Part shown: positions 1 through 8,674 of the stretch, piece after piece
Position numbering within the stretch: the stretch's first letter is position 1
Layout of the letters: every line of letters starts with the position of its first letter
NCBI RefSeq assembly: GCF_024171485.1
Contig: NZ_JALJZX010000004.1
Location: 124,001 to 188,000, forward strand
Direction of reading: 5' to 3'
Source of the DNA: Chryseobacterium sp. HSC-36S06
GTDB taxonomy: Bacteria > Bacteroidota > Bacteroidia > Flavobacteriales > Weeksellaceae
Length of the DNA: 64,000 bases
The notes under the pieces: model-generated
What the model saw: only the letters and a program-made list of their open reading frames with translations
The model's database searches: none
What the model was told of the DNA's origin: nothing
Program-made: the position numbers and the translations under genes

Positions 1-14
1 TTCAAAGCCGCTAC

Positions 15-464
15 TTATACGCTTTCGAGAATTTCAATGATTTCTTCGCCATAATTTTCAATCTTATGTTTTCCGAAACCTTTAATCTCCCTGAGTTCTT
101 CCTTCTTTGCGGGCCTGTATTTTGCGATGGAAAGCAGTTCTTTATTGCTCGCAATAAAATAAACCGGAAGATTCTGGTCTTTGGCTTTTTCGCTGCGCCA
201 GAGTTTCAGCGAATCGAGGATTTTTATTTCGTCAGGATTGAGTTCTGAATCATTTTCCGCTGAATATTTCGGGGTTTTATGATCGCTGACAGCAGATTTC
301 AGTTCTTCGTAATAGAGAATCACAGACCAGTAGCCTTCTTCTTCTTTTACGAAAGCAGACTCAAATTTCAGCACATTATTTTCTGCCAGGAAAACATCCA
401 GCATCTTCTGGTCACTGTAAATAAATTTATCAGACAACCGTACTTTTAAAACTTTTACTTTCAT
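15..464 (-). CDS. HRDC domain protein
   Basis: A 149-residue protein whose C-terminal half (about residues 75-147) matches an HRDC domain: the helix-rich stretch with 'LPVYFIASNKELLSIA' and 'LREIKGFGKHKIENYG' is the classic pattern found at the end of RecQ helicases and RNase D, where it binds nucleic acid. The N-terminal half has no recognisable helicase or nuclease motif, so this is a stand-alone HRDC protein as commonly annotated in Flavobacteriia. It may bind DNA or RNA, but the substrate cannot be read from sequence. It lies downstream of ssb in the same direction, 78 bp away, and could be cotranscribed with it. Confidence 0.85.
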   Translation of the reverse strand: MKVKVLKVRLSDKFIYSDQKMLDVFLAENNVLKFESAFVKEEEGYWSVILYYEELKSAVSDHKTPKYSAENDSELNPDEIKILDSLKLWRSEKAKDQNLPVYFIASNKELLSIAKYRPAKKEELREIKGFGKHKIENYGEEIIEILESV

Positions 465-542
465 GATTATGTGTTTTTAGGATTAAAAAAACTTCCTCAA
501 AGTCAATGCAGCAAAGCAGAGAATTTGAGGAAAAACCAATTT

Positions 543-872
543 TTATTTACCGCCAAGAAGCACGAGCTCTTCTACACGGATTTCGGTGATATAATGTTTC
601 ACTCCGTCTTTATCATCCCAATTTCGGTAAACGATTTTACCTTCTACTGCGATCTCCTTTCCTTTCTCAACATATTTCTCCATAATGTCGGCAAGTTTAC
701 CATTGGCAACCAGATTGTGCCATTGGGTTTCTTCAACTTTTTCGCCCAGAGCATTCGTGTAATGGTCGCTGGTGGCGAGGCTTACTTTTGCGAGTTTTCC
801 GTTTTCGAATTTCACGGTTTCGACTTCTTTTCCTGTTCTACCGATAAGGGTAACTTTGTTTCTTAGTGACAT
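543..872 (-). CDS. ssb: Single-stranded DNA-binding protein (short, no acidic tip)
   Basis: A 109-residue OB-fold protein of the SSB family. Recognisable features are the start 'MSLRNKVTLIGRTGKEVE', 'KVSLATSDHY' and 'TQWHNLVANGKLADIMEKYVEKGKEIAVEGKI', which line up with the SSB core that wraps single-stranded DNA. Normal bacterial SSBs have a disordered tail ending in an acidic DDxPF tip that recruits repair proteins; this protein stops at 'EELVLLGGK' directly after the OB fold and lacks the tip. It is therefore probably an accessory paralogue rather than the main replication SSB. Confidence is high for the family and lower for the exact role. Confidence 0.9.
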   Translation of the reverse strand: MSLRNKVTLIGRTGKEVETVKFENGKLAKVSLATSDHYTNALGEKVEETQWHNLVANGKLADIMEKYVEKGKEIAVEGKIVYRNWDDKDGVKHYITEIRVEELVLLGGK

Positions 873-1104
873 GACTTTTAAATTTTTAATTAAACATTAG
901 AAACGGGTCTCACTGATTTTCCCCGAATCTCTGATGCAAAGATTCAACGGTTACAAAATGGTAGTCGGTAATGAATCACTTATTACCGTTTACAGTCGTT
1001 TGCAACGGATAACAAATTAACAGTCAGGGAATAAAAATTCCATCAAAGACAAATTATGCTGTAAATTTAGAGTACCACAGTTATAACTTGCTTAATATTT
1101 TATG

Positions 1105-1112
1105 TATTTTTG
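1105..1112 (+). promoter_or_regulatory. -7 promoter element for DUF1569 gene
   Basis: TATTTTTG matches the Bacteroidetes -7 consensus TAnnTTTG and lies 24 bp before the start codon at 1137. A TTG occurs upstream but only 14 bp away, which is short for this promoter class. Confidence 0.4.
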
Positions 1113-1136
1113 ATTATAATAAAAGACTAAAACGGT

Positions 1137-1598
1137 ATGAAAACTCACAAAACTATTTTTAACAGCAGCGACCGTTCTCAACTCATAACGAGAATCGATA
1201 ATCTTACCGAACTTCATACACCGGCATGGGGAAAAATGAATATTCACCAAATGCTTAACCACAATATTTACTGGAACCAGTGGATTCTTGGTAAAGGCTC
1301 ACCTGTTTATAAACAGGTTTTCATGGGAAAATTATTCGGCAAAATAGCGCTGAATAAAATGATTAAAGACAAGGCTCCTTTCGACAGAAACATTCCCACC
1401 TCCGCACAGTTTAAATTCCCGGTAACAGATGGAGATGTAGTAGCAGGAAAAACAGACTGGATTTTGTTGCTCTCTGAGTATGATCATTTTTATAACCCTA
1501 ATTTTGTACACGATTTTTTTGGTAAAGTGACGCAGGAACAGATTGGGATTTTAGTATACAAACATACGGATCATCACTTGCGCCAGTTTAATGTTTAA
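1137..1598 (+). CDS. DUF1569 domain protein
   Basis: A 153-residue soluble protein of the DUF1569 family, which belongs to the DinB/YfiT helical-bundle superfamily. Visible marks are 'HTPAWGKMNIHQMLNHNIYWNQWILG' near the N-terminus and 'LLLSEYDHFYNPNFVHDFFGKVTQEQIGILVYKHTDHHLRQF' at the C-terminus, giving the histidines (HQML, HTDHHLRQ) that usually hold a metal in this superfamily. It is a single gene with its own likely promoter. No substrate is known for the family. Confidence 0.8.
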   Translation: MKTHKTIFNSSDRSQLITRIDNLTELHTPAWGKMNIHQMLNHNIYWNQWILGKGSPVYKQVFMGKLFGKIALNKMIKDKAPFDRNIPTSAQFKFPVTDGDVVAGKTDWILLLSEYDHFYNPNFVHDFFGKVTQEQIGILVYKHTDHHLRQFNV

Positions 1599-1657
1599 GG
1601 GCATCAACCTCCCAAAAAACTAATATCCTTCCTTAAAAATGTAAAATTCAAAAAATG

Positions 1658-1665
1658 TATATTTG
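1658..1665 (+). promoter_or_regulatory. -7 promoter element for signalling operon
   Basis: TATATTTG, an exact TAnnTTTG match, 29 bp upstream of the start at 1695. No clear TTG -33 element is seen at the usual distance. It would drive the run of same-strand signalling genes from 1695 to 8563, whose spacers are 14 bp or less. Confidence 0.5.
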
Positions 1666-1694
1666 TCAACTTCTGTAATTAAACTGACTATAAA

Positions 1695-2825
1695 ATGATC
1701 CTGATTGTTGATGATGCTCCGGAAAACATTATTTCTCTGAAAAAAGTTCTTGAAAAAAACGGCTTCGAAGTTGATACCGCCTCATCTGGAGATGAAGCGC
1801 TGAAAAAAATCCTCAAAAAATCCTACGTTTTGATTATTCTGGATGTACAGATGCCGGGAATGGACGGATTTGAAGTAGCAGAAGCCATATCCGGGTACAG
1901 CAAAGCCAAAGAAACCGCTATCATCTTTCTCTCTGCGGCGAGCGCCAATGTAAATTTAATTACAAGGGGGTATTCCTCTGGTGGTTTGGATTATATCAGC
2001 AAACCTGTGGACATGAATGTTCTCTTATTGAAGGTGAAAACGTTTTACCGGATTTACGAACAGAGCCGTGCACTGAATGAAATGCAGAAAAAACTCCTTG
2101 AAGAAATTGAATTCAGGAAAGAAGCCGAACGCAAAAAAGACGAGTTTATAAGCATCGCCAGTCACGAACTGAAAACTCCAATGACGAGTATTAAAGGTTA
2201 TATACAGTTACTCGAAAGAAGCATTGACAAAAATGATGTGGAAACCGTAAAAATAAGACTCCACAAAGTACAGAACCAGATTGAAAAACTTAATCTTCTG
2301 GTGGCTGACCTCCTCGACATCTCCAAAATCGAAAGCGGCAAACTGAAGTTCAATAAAAGATATTTCTCATTCGATGATATTCTGGATCATATTATAGAAG
2401 TGATGCAGCAGGCTAACCCTGCCATCAGACTCATCAGCACCGGCCATATCAGTACCGAAATCTTTGGCGACGAAATGCGGATCGAGCAGGTTATCATAAA
2501 TTTCATCACCAACGCGATTAAATATGCGCCGGACAGCGACGAGGTTCATATCACCTCCGAACTGCGCGGGTCGGAAATTTATTTCTCCGTAAGGGATTTT
2601 GGCATTGGAATGGCAAAGGAACATCAACTACAGATTTTCGATAAATTTTACAGGGTCGAGGAAACCTCAGAACGTTTTCAGGGATTGGGAATCGGCCTTT
2701 ACATTTGTCAGGAAATTATCGAAAGACATCAGGGCACCATCGGCGTAAACAGTGAGCCGGGAGAGGGATCTGAATTTTATTTTATCATACCGGTACATCC
2801 AGAAAAGGATATTAACAATAATTAG
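1695..2825 (+). CDS. Response regulator-histidine kinase hybrid
   Basis: A 376-residue cytoplasmic protein with an N-terminal receiver domain (about 1-118: acidic 'VDDAPEN', phospho-acceptor Asp in 'LDVQMPGMDGFE', conserved Lys in 'ISKPVD'), a linker helix, a HisKA domain (His in 'IASHELKTPMTSIKGY', about 156) and an HATPase_c domain (N box 'NFITNAIKYAPD', 'DFGIGM', 'GLGIGLYI'). The receiver-first order means its kinase activity is probably gated by phosphorylation of its own receiver by another kinase. It has no membrane segments. It is the first gene of the signalling operon and lies 5 bp before the large hybrid kinase, so a phosphorelay between the two is likely. Confidence 0.92.
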   Translation: MILIVDDAPENIISLKKVLEKNGFEVDTASSGDEALKKILKKSYVLIILDVQMPGMDGFEVAEAISGYSKAKETAIIFLSAASANVNLITRGYSSGGLDYISKPVDMNVLLLKVKTFYRIYEQSRALNEMQKKLLEEIEFRKEAERKKDEFISIASHELKTPMTSIKGYIQLLERSIDKNDVETVKIRLHKVQNQIEKLNLLVADLLDISKIESGKLKFNKRYFSFDDILDHIIEVMQQANPAIRLISTGHISTEIFGDEMRIEQVIINFITNAIKYAPDSDEVHITSELRGSEIYFSVRDFGIGMAKEHQLQIFDKFYRVEETSERFQGLGIGLYICQEIIERHQGTIGVNSEPGEGSEFYFIIPVHPEKDINNN

Positions 2826-2830
2826 TTTTT

Positions 2831-5800
2831 ATGAATTTTAAAAATAATCTTCTTTACGGACTTGGGCTTTCGCTGCTGCTCTTACTGATGAGTTCTGTAG
2901 CATCGTATATCAGTATTAAAAATCTTATCGACAGCTCCGGAATGGTGCGCGAAAGTAATGAGACCATTAAAAACATCAACAACGTTTTTTCTCTTGTTAA
3001 AGACGCCGAGACTGGGCAGCGCGGTTTTTTGCTTTCGGGCGATCAGGCTTTTCTTACTCCTTATAATAATGCTAAAGCTAAAATTGCTCAGGCCGTAACG
3101 GAACTTAACAACGAAATTACCTATTCGCCACAACAGGCACAGAATCTGGAGAAATTAAAGGTAAGTGTTGAGGCCCGCCTCATGATTCTGGACCGCAACT
3201 TAAACTATAAAATAAACAATACCGATGTTACTGCCGAGCAGCTGCTGGCCGGGAAAAAACACATGGATGATATCCGGGCTACCGTTGAAGCAATGCAGAC
3301 CGAAGAAGAAGCCATTCTGCAGTCCCGTACTGAGAGTATGAATACTTTTGCATCCTATACGCCGCTGCTCATCATTATTTCCGCCTTGTTGTCCTTAACT
3401 ATTACTTTGGTGTTTTTCCGTAAAGTTCTTCAGGATTTCAACGAAAAAAATAAACTTACCACTGAACTCGAAAAGAAAAATGACGAGACCGTTAACCGTC
3501 TTTTAGCTATCGAGAAAGTTACTGCGCAAATCTCTAATGGCGATTACGATATTCTCTCGGACCAAAATGCGCAGGAAAGTTTAGGCAATGTTGCAGACCC
3601 ACTCAACCGCATGGCCGATTCCCTTAAAACCTCTTTCAATACTCTGGAGGAAAAAGAATGGCTCAGCACATCCATCACCCAGCTAAATGACCGAATGATG
3701 GGCGACAAAAACATCAGTGCACTTTCGGCAGAAATATTAGATCTTATTACCTCCAAAACCGGCAGCCAGGTTGCTGCGCTCTATGTACAGCAGGAAGACA
3801 ACCGTCTTCATCTGGAAGGAAGTTATGCATTCAGCGACCGCGATACCAAAAGAGCATTGCAAATTGGAGAAGGAATCGCCGGACAGGCATTTCAGTCGAA
3901 AAAACAAATTGTTGTTCAGGATATTCCGGATGACGGAACCACCATCAGTTTTGCCACAGGAAATACTAAACCCCGAAATATTGTGGCGGTGCCGATCACC
4001 AGATACAATATTCCTCTCGGCGTGTTAGAACTGGGCACTACTGCGGTCTACACTCCGCTGCAGCTTGAGTTTCTAAATTCGGTTTCAGCGAACATCGGTT
4101 TGGCATTTTACAGTGCACAAAGCCGCATAAAACTTCAGGAACTTTTGGAGGAAACCCAGGCACAGTCCGAAGAACTGCAGTCTCAGCATGCTGAACTTGA
4201 AAATATCAATACTGAACTAGAAGCTCAGTCTCAGAAACTTTTAGCTTCCGAAGAAGAACTTCGCGTACAGCAGGAAGAACTCTTGCAGAGCAATCAGGAA
4301 CTTGAGGAAAGGACAAGTTTGCTCGAAGAGAAAAATGCATTAATTGAGGAAAGGAATATTGATATTCAACAGAAATCCATGGAACTGGAGCAAAGTACGA
4401 AATACAAATCTGAGTTTCTTGCGAACATGTCTCACGAATTGCGCACTCCGCTGAACTCAATTCTCCTGCTTTCAAAACTGATGACCGAAAGCGAAGATCT
4501 GGATGAACAGTACGTGGAATATGCTGAAGTAATGCAGAGTTCCGGACAGGGATTACTCACACTTATCGATGAAATTCTGGATCTGTCCAAAATTGAATCA
4601 GGAAAAATGACTCTGGAATTCAATGAAGTGCCCTTAGATGAAATTACGGCAGACATGAGGATGCTTTTCAGTCCGATGGCCAAAGATAAAAACCTCGCTC
4701 TTAATATAGAAACCCAGCCGGAAGCAGCAAAAATTCTCCGCACCGATAAACTCCGTTTGGAACAGATTCTTAAAAACCTTCTTTCAAACGCGATAAAATT
4801 CACTTCTCAGGGAAGCATTACGCTTCAAGTCGACGCAGATGACACAAAGGAGAAAGTTATTTTTAAAGTCATTGATACCGGTATCGGAATAGCTAAAGAC
4901 AAAGTGAGACTCGTTTTCGAAGCATTCCAGCAGGCAGATGGATCAACCCAGCGCAAATATGGCGGTACAGGACTCGGTCTTTCTATCAGCCGCGAACTCG
5001 CAAGACTTCTGGGAGGTGAAATAACCCTCACAAGCACCGAAGGTAAAGGAAGTGAGTTTTCTCTGGTAGTTCCTGTGGATTCAGAAAAAGCCCAACTTTC
5101 AGCTCCCGAGCCTGTAAAAGAAGTTACAGTATATCCAGTTCCGGAGAAACCAAAACAGCCGGAGCGTTATATTTCGGACAGAATTCCAGAATCAATTGAT
5201 GATGACAGGGAAAATATTCAGTCCGGCGACAAGGTCATCCTCATTATTGAAGACGACACTGCTTTTGCAAAAATTCTCGTCGACTTTTCCCGTACCAAAA
5301 ACTACAAAGTCATCGTCGCAGTACGCGGCGACGAAGGAATTGAAATGGCACAACATTTCAAACCGCTTGCTATACTGCTCGACATTCAGTTACCGATTAT
5401 GGACGGATGGCAGGTGATGGAAGCATTAAAGTCCGATCCTGCAACAAAACCGATTCCGGTTCATATTATGTCATCAATGAAATTCCGTCAGGAAAGTCTG
5501 CTGCGCGGTGCCGTAGATTTCATCAACAAGCCGTTCGCTTTGGAGCAGATGCAGGAAATCTTCAGCAAACTTGAAAATGTTCTGGCAAAAGGTCCTAAAA
5601 AGGTGCTTATCGTAGAAGAAAATGAGCAGCATGCAAAAGCCCTGAGCTACTTTTTGAGTGCTAATAACATCACGACAGATATTGCAAACAATGTTTCCGA
5701 CAGTATAGATTCTCTTCATAAACGCGAAATCGACTGTGTAATTCTTGACATGGGCGTGCCCGACAGAAATGCCTACGACACACTGGAAACCATAAAGCAG

Positions 5801-6412
5801 AATAAAGGTCTGGAAGACCTGCCTATCATTGTCTTCACCGGTAAAAATCTTTCCCAGGGCGAAGAAAACCGGATTAAGAAATACGCGGATTCTATTGTGG
5901 TAAAAACTGCATATTCTTATCAGCGTATTCTTGATGAAGCTGGTCTGTTCCTGCATTTGGTAGAAGAAAAAACGAAAAAGAGTAAACAGCAGAACGGAAG
6001 TTTCGAAAATCTAAGCGAACTTCGGAATATTTTGAAAGATAAAACAGTACTTATTGCTGACGATGATGTACGTAATATTTTTTCGCTCACGAAAGCGCTG
6101 GAACTTCATGGAATGAAAGTAATTCCGGCGATGGATGGTAAAGAAGCATTAAATGCACTGAAAAAAGACCCATCAATCGATGTGGTACTGATGGATATGA
6201 TGATGCCCGAAATGGACGGTTATGAAAGTATCCGGGAAATCCGCACCCTTCCTGAATTCAAAAACCTGCCGGTGATCGCAGTTACCTCGAAAGCCATGAT
6301 GGGTGACCGTGAAAAATGCATCGCTGTGGGTGCTTCAGATTATATTTCGAAACCAGTGGATATCGATCAGCTGATCTCTTTGTTGAGAGTTTGGCTTTAT
6401 GATAAAATGTAA
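2831..6412 (+). CDS. CHASE3-GAF hybrid sensor kinase with three receivers
   Basis: A 1193-residue membrane kinase. In order: TM1 (about 7-28); periplasmic CHASE3 domain with 'DAETGQRGFLLSG' (about 38-170); TM2 (about 178-196); HAMP-like segment; GAF domain (about 285-430); a long Gln/Glu-rich coiled coil (about 435-520); HisKA (His about 535 in 'NMSHELRTPLNS'); HATPase_c ('NLLSNAIKFTS', 'DTGIGI', 'GTGLGLSISRELARLLGGEI'); then three receivers starting near 801, 924 and 1072. Receivers 1 and 3 have typical acceptor motifs ('LLDIQLPIMDGW', 'LMDMMMPEMDGYE'). Receiver 2 is diverged ('IVEENEQ', 'ILDMGVPDRNAY') and lost its usual DD pair, so it may be structural. The periplasmic signal is unknown. 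CheR/CheB downstream suggest coupled output. Confidence 0.93.
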   Translation: MNFKNNLLYGLGLSLLLLLMSSVASYISIKNLIDSSGMVRESNETIKNINNVFSLVKDAETGQRGFLLSGDQAFLTPYNNAKAKIAQAVTELNNEITYSPQQAQNLEKLKVSVEARLMILDRNLNYKINNTDVTAEQLLAGKKHMDDIRATVEAMQTEEEAILQSRTESMNTFASYTPLLIIISALLSLTITLVFFRKVLQDFNEKNKLTTELEKKNDETVNRLLAIEKVTAQISNGDYDILSDQNAQESLGNVADPLNRMADSLKTSFNTLEEKEWLSTSITQLNDRMMGDKNISALSAEILDLITSKTGSQVAALYVQQEDNRLHLEGSYAFSDRDTKRALQIGEGIAGQAFQSKKQIVVQDIPDDGTTISFATGNTKPRNIVAVPITRYNIPLGVLELGTTAVYTPLQLEFLNSVSANIGLAFYSAQSRIKLQELLEETQAQSEELQSQHAELENINTELEAQSQKLLASEEELRVQQEELLQSNQELEERTSLLEEKNALIEERNIDIQQKSMELEQSTKYKSEFLANMSHELRTPLNSILLLSKLMTESEDLDEQYVEYAEVMQSSGQGLLTLIDEILDLSKIESGKMTLEFNEVPLDEITADMRMLFSPMAKDKNLALNIETQPEAAKILRTDKLRLEQILKNLLSNAIKFTSQGSITLQVDADDTKEKVIFKVIDTGIGIAKDKVRLVFEAFQQADGSTQRKYGGTGLGLSISRELARLLGGEITLTSTEGKGSEFSLVVPVDSEKAQLSAPEPVKEVTVYPVPEKPKQPERYISDRIPESIDDDRENIQSGDKVILIIEDDTAFAKILVDFSRTKNYKVIVAVRGDEGIEMAQHFKPLAILLDIQLPIMDGWQVMEALKSDPATKPIPVHIMSSMKFRQESLLRGAVDFINKPFALEQMQEIFSKLENVLAKGPKKVLIVEENEQHAKALSYFLSANNITTDIANNVSDSIDSLHKREIDCVILDMGVPDRNAYDTLETIKQNKGLEDLPIIVFTGKNLSQGEENRIKKYADSIVVKTAYSYQRILDEAGLFLHLVEEKTKKSKQQNGSFENLSELRNILKDKTVLIADDDVRNIFSLTKALELHGMKVIPAMDGKEALNALKKDPSIDVVLMDMMMPEMDGYESIREIRTLPEFKNLPVIAVTSKAMMGDREKCIAVGASDYISKPVDIDQLISLLRVWLYDKM

Positions 6413-6423
6413 AATTCCGGATT

Positions 6424-6798
6424 ATGAAAAATACAAAGGAAATCCTTATCATCGACGATGACAGCAGAAACATATTTGCGCTTTCGGCAGTATTGAAAGC
6501 AAAAAAATACCAGTGTCTCTCAGCCCTAAGTGCCGCTCACGGACTTGAATTGCTGAACGGAAACACCAACATCGGCGCAGTGCTGATGGACATGATGATG
6601 CCGGAAATGGATGGATACGAAGCCATTGGAAAAATAAAAAGTGACGACAGCCTGAAAAACATTCCGGTGATCGCAATTACAGCCCAGGCAATGACTGGTG
6701 ATCGAGAGAAATGTCTGGAGGCAGGTGCTGACGGATATATCAGTAAACCCGTGAATGTAGATGAACTGCTGACTTTACTCAATCAATTAATCGATTAA
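6424..6798 (+). CDS. Single-domain response regulator
   Basis: A 124-residue lone receiver with the full set of residues: 'IIDDDSRN' acidic pocket, Asp in 'LMDMMMPEMDGYE', Thr in 'AITAQAMTGDREKC' and Lys in 'YISKPVNVDELL'. It strongly resembles the last receiver of the preceding hybrid kinase ('ADDDVRNIFSLTKAL', 'VLMDMMMPEMDGYESI', 'VTSKAMMGDREKC'), so it probably arose by duplication of that domain. It has no output domain and likely works as a phosphate shuttle or protein-interaction switch. It begins 11 bp after the kinase stop. Confidence 0.9.
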   Translation: MKNTKEILIIDDDSRNIFALSAVLKAKKYQCLSALSAAHGLELLNGNTNIGAVLMDMMMPEMDGYEAIGKIKSDDSLKNIPVIAITAQAMTGDREKCLEAGADGYISKPVNVDELLTLLNQLID

Positions 6799-6800
6799 TT

Positions 6801-7622
6801 TTGAAATCATCCGAACATAACGACGAACTGATCGAAATCCTGCTCTCGGATGTGCTGGAGGTTTACGGCTACGATTTTACAGGATATTCCCGTGCTTCAC
6901 TCAAACGAAGGATTCTGAGGCTTTATGAGATGGATAAATTTGTAAGTTTTGCTGAATACCGCTATAAAATAAGAACCGAGCCCGGGTATTTCAAACGTTT
7001 TCTGGAGGAAATCACGATCAATGTCACAGAAATGTTCCGGGATCCGGCCTTTTACAGGACCTTACGGACCGAAATCCTGCCGCGGCTCGGGACCTATCCT
7101 TTCATACGTATTTGGGTGGCAGGCTGCAGCACAGGTGAAGAAGCATACTCTGTTGCCATATTTCTGAAGGAACTCAATCTACTTCACAAATCATTGATTT
7201 ATGCTACAGATATTAACAGCGAAGTGGTGGCCAATGCAAGCCAGGCAATGATTCCGCTGAACAAAATAAAACTCTATACAGAAAATTATATCGCAGCCGG
7301 TGGGAGCGATCAGTTTGTGAACTATTACACCGCAAATTATTCTCTGGGAAAACTGAGAGATGAACTGAAGTCGAAAATTATCTTTTCTACCCATAACCTG
7401 GTTACAGATAATTCCTTCAACGAGTTTCAACTCATTCTATGCCGAAACGTGCTCATTTATTTCGACCGGCCACTTCAGAATAAAGTTTTTGAATTATTCA
7501 ACAGCAGCCTCGAAAAGTTCGGTTATCTGGCATTGGGAACAAAAGAAACTCTGGATTTTTCTTCAGTGGCAAAGAATTTCGAAAGACTGAAGGGAGAAAA
7601 AATCTGGCGAAAAATTCATTAA
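6801..7622 (+). CDS. cheR: CheR-type protein glutamate methyltransferase
   Basis: A 273-residue SAM-dependent methyltransferase of the CheR family. The N-terminal helical domain is followed by the catalytic domain with the SAM site 'VAGCSTGEEAYSVAI', the 'ATDINSEVVANA' acidic loop and 'LILCRNVLIYFDRPLQ'. The only start that keeps the N-terminal domain is TTG at 6801, 2 bp after the receiver stop, which points to tight coupling. No chemoreceptors or cheA/cheW lie nearby, so it is not a motility gene; CheR and CheB in such operons are thought to modify or tune a sensor kinase. The likely partner is the CHASE3 kinase. Confidence 0.9.
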   Translation: MKSSEHNDELIEILLSDVLEVYGYDFTGYSRASLKRRILRLYEMDKFVSFAEYRYKIRTEPGYFKRFLEEITINVTEMFRDPAFYRTLRTEILPRLGTYPFIRIWVAGCSTGEEAYSVAIFLKELNLLHKSLIYATDINSEVVANASQAMIPLNKIKLYTENYIAAGGSDQFVNYYTANYSLGKLRDELKSKIIFSTHNLVTDNSFNEFQLILCRNVLIYFDRPLQNKVFELFNSSLEKFGYLALGTKETLDFSSVAKNFERLKGEKIWRKIH

Positions 7623-7623
7623 G

Positions 7624-8187
7624 ATGAAACATTGTGAAGCATTGGTTATTGGCGGATCCGCCGGCAGTCTCGACGCTCTTTTAAAGATGCTTCCGGGTCT
7701 CAGTGCTGCGCTTCCGTTTCCCACTATTCTGGTGTTGCACCGGAAACCGGGGAAAGATAATATCTTAACCGATCTTTTGGCCGCTAAAACCAGTTTGAAT
7801 GTAAAGGAAATTGAAGAAAAGGAAACTTTGATGCCCGCCACCCTTTACATCGCTCCGCCCAACTACCATTTACTCATTGAGAATGACAGGAGTTTTTCTT
7901 TGGATGCATCAGAGAAAGTCAATTTTTCCCGTCCCTCTATCGATGTAACATTTGAAAGTGCTGCCGAAGTTTTTGGTGAAAACCTTGCCTGTCTGCTGCT
8001 CTCTGGTGCCAACAGTGACGGAACGCTGGGATTAAAGGCTGTTAAAGAAAATGGCGGAATCGCCTTGGTTCAGAATCCATCTTCAGCGGTTGTAAATTTC
8101 ATGCCGCAGTATGCGCTGGATCATGTATCTGTAGATGCGGTGCTGGATCCCTCACAAATGGCCAACTATATAAATAAAATGGCGTAA
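7624..8187 (+). CDS. cheB: CheB-type protein glutamate methylesterase
   Basis: A 187-residue stand-alone CheB catalytic domain lacking the N-terminal receiver of enteric CheB. The catalytic triad can be seen: Ser in 'VIGGSAGSLDALL', His in 'ILVLHRKPG', Asp in 'LLLSGANSDGTLGL'. It removes methyl groups placed by CheR. It starts 1 bp after the cheR stop. Absence of its own receiver means regulation may come from the separate receivers on either side, effectively a split CheB. Confidence 0.92.
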   Translation: MKHCEALVIGGSAGSLDALLKMLPGLSAALPFPTILVLHRKPGKDNILTDLLAAKTSLNVKEIEEKETLMPATLYIAPPNYHLLIENDRSFSLDASEKVNFSRPSIDVTFESAAEVFGENLACLLLSGANSDGTLGLKAVKENGGIALVQNPSSAVVNFMPQYALDHVSVDAVLDPSQMANYINKMA

Positions 8188-8200
8188 TGCCGAAAATGAT

Positions 8201-8563
8201 ATGAAAAAGAAAGTATTTATTTTTGATGACAACCTCGAAATTTTAGAACTCTGTACCGAGATTCTGCAGGACATTGGCTGCGAAGTACAAACATCGCCCA
8301 CCACAAACAGTGTTGAGCAGCAGGTGTCGGATTATATGCCCGACCTTATTTTAATGGATAACTGGCTGCCCGACATGAGCGGGATTGAGGCTACTAAACT
8401 GCTTAAAGCAAACCCACAATTAAAAGATATTCCTGTGATTTATTTTTCAGCCAACAGCAATATCAGTGAACTCGCTAACCAGGCCGGTGCTGATGATTTT
8501 CTGGCAAAACCCTTCGACATCGACCTCTTTGAAAAAACGGTGAAAAAATACACCGCAGAATAA
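8201..8563 (+). CDS. Single-domain response regulator
   Basis: A 120-residue receiver-only protein with acidic 'FIFDDNLEIL', phospho-acceptor Asp in 'LILMDNWLPDMSGIEAT', and Lys in 'FLAKPFDIDLFEKTVKK'. It ends the signalling operon 13 bp after cheB. It lacks an output domain. It may act as the receiver for CheB or as a further phosphate sink; this is inference from position only. Confidence 0.9.
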   Translation: MKKKVFIFDDNLEILELCTEILQDIGCEVQTSPTTNSVEQQVSDYMPDLILMDNWLPDMSGIEATKLLKANPQLKDIPVIYFSANSNISELANQAGADDFLAKPFDIDLFEKTVKKYTAE

Positions 8564-8674
8564 GCAAAGCCAGAAACGGCGTTTTCATTTTTAAATCATC
8601 GTTATTTCGAATATCTATGCATGGGGAGAATCATTGGAACAATATTTCCATAACTTGTCCGGACCAACTGCTAG

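Noticed and set aside
5474..5956. 160-codon minus-strand frame opposite the hybrid kinase.
   Set aside because: Low-complexity Phe/Cys-rich shadow of a well-supported gene.
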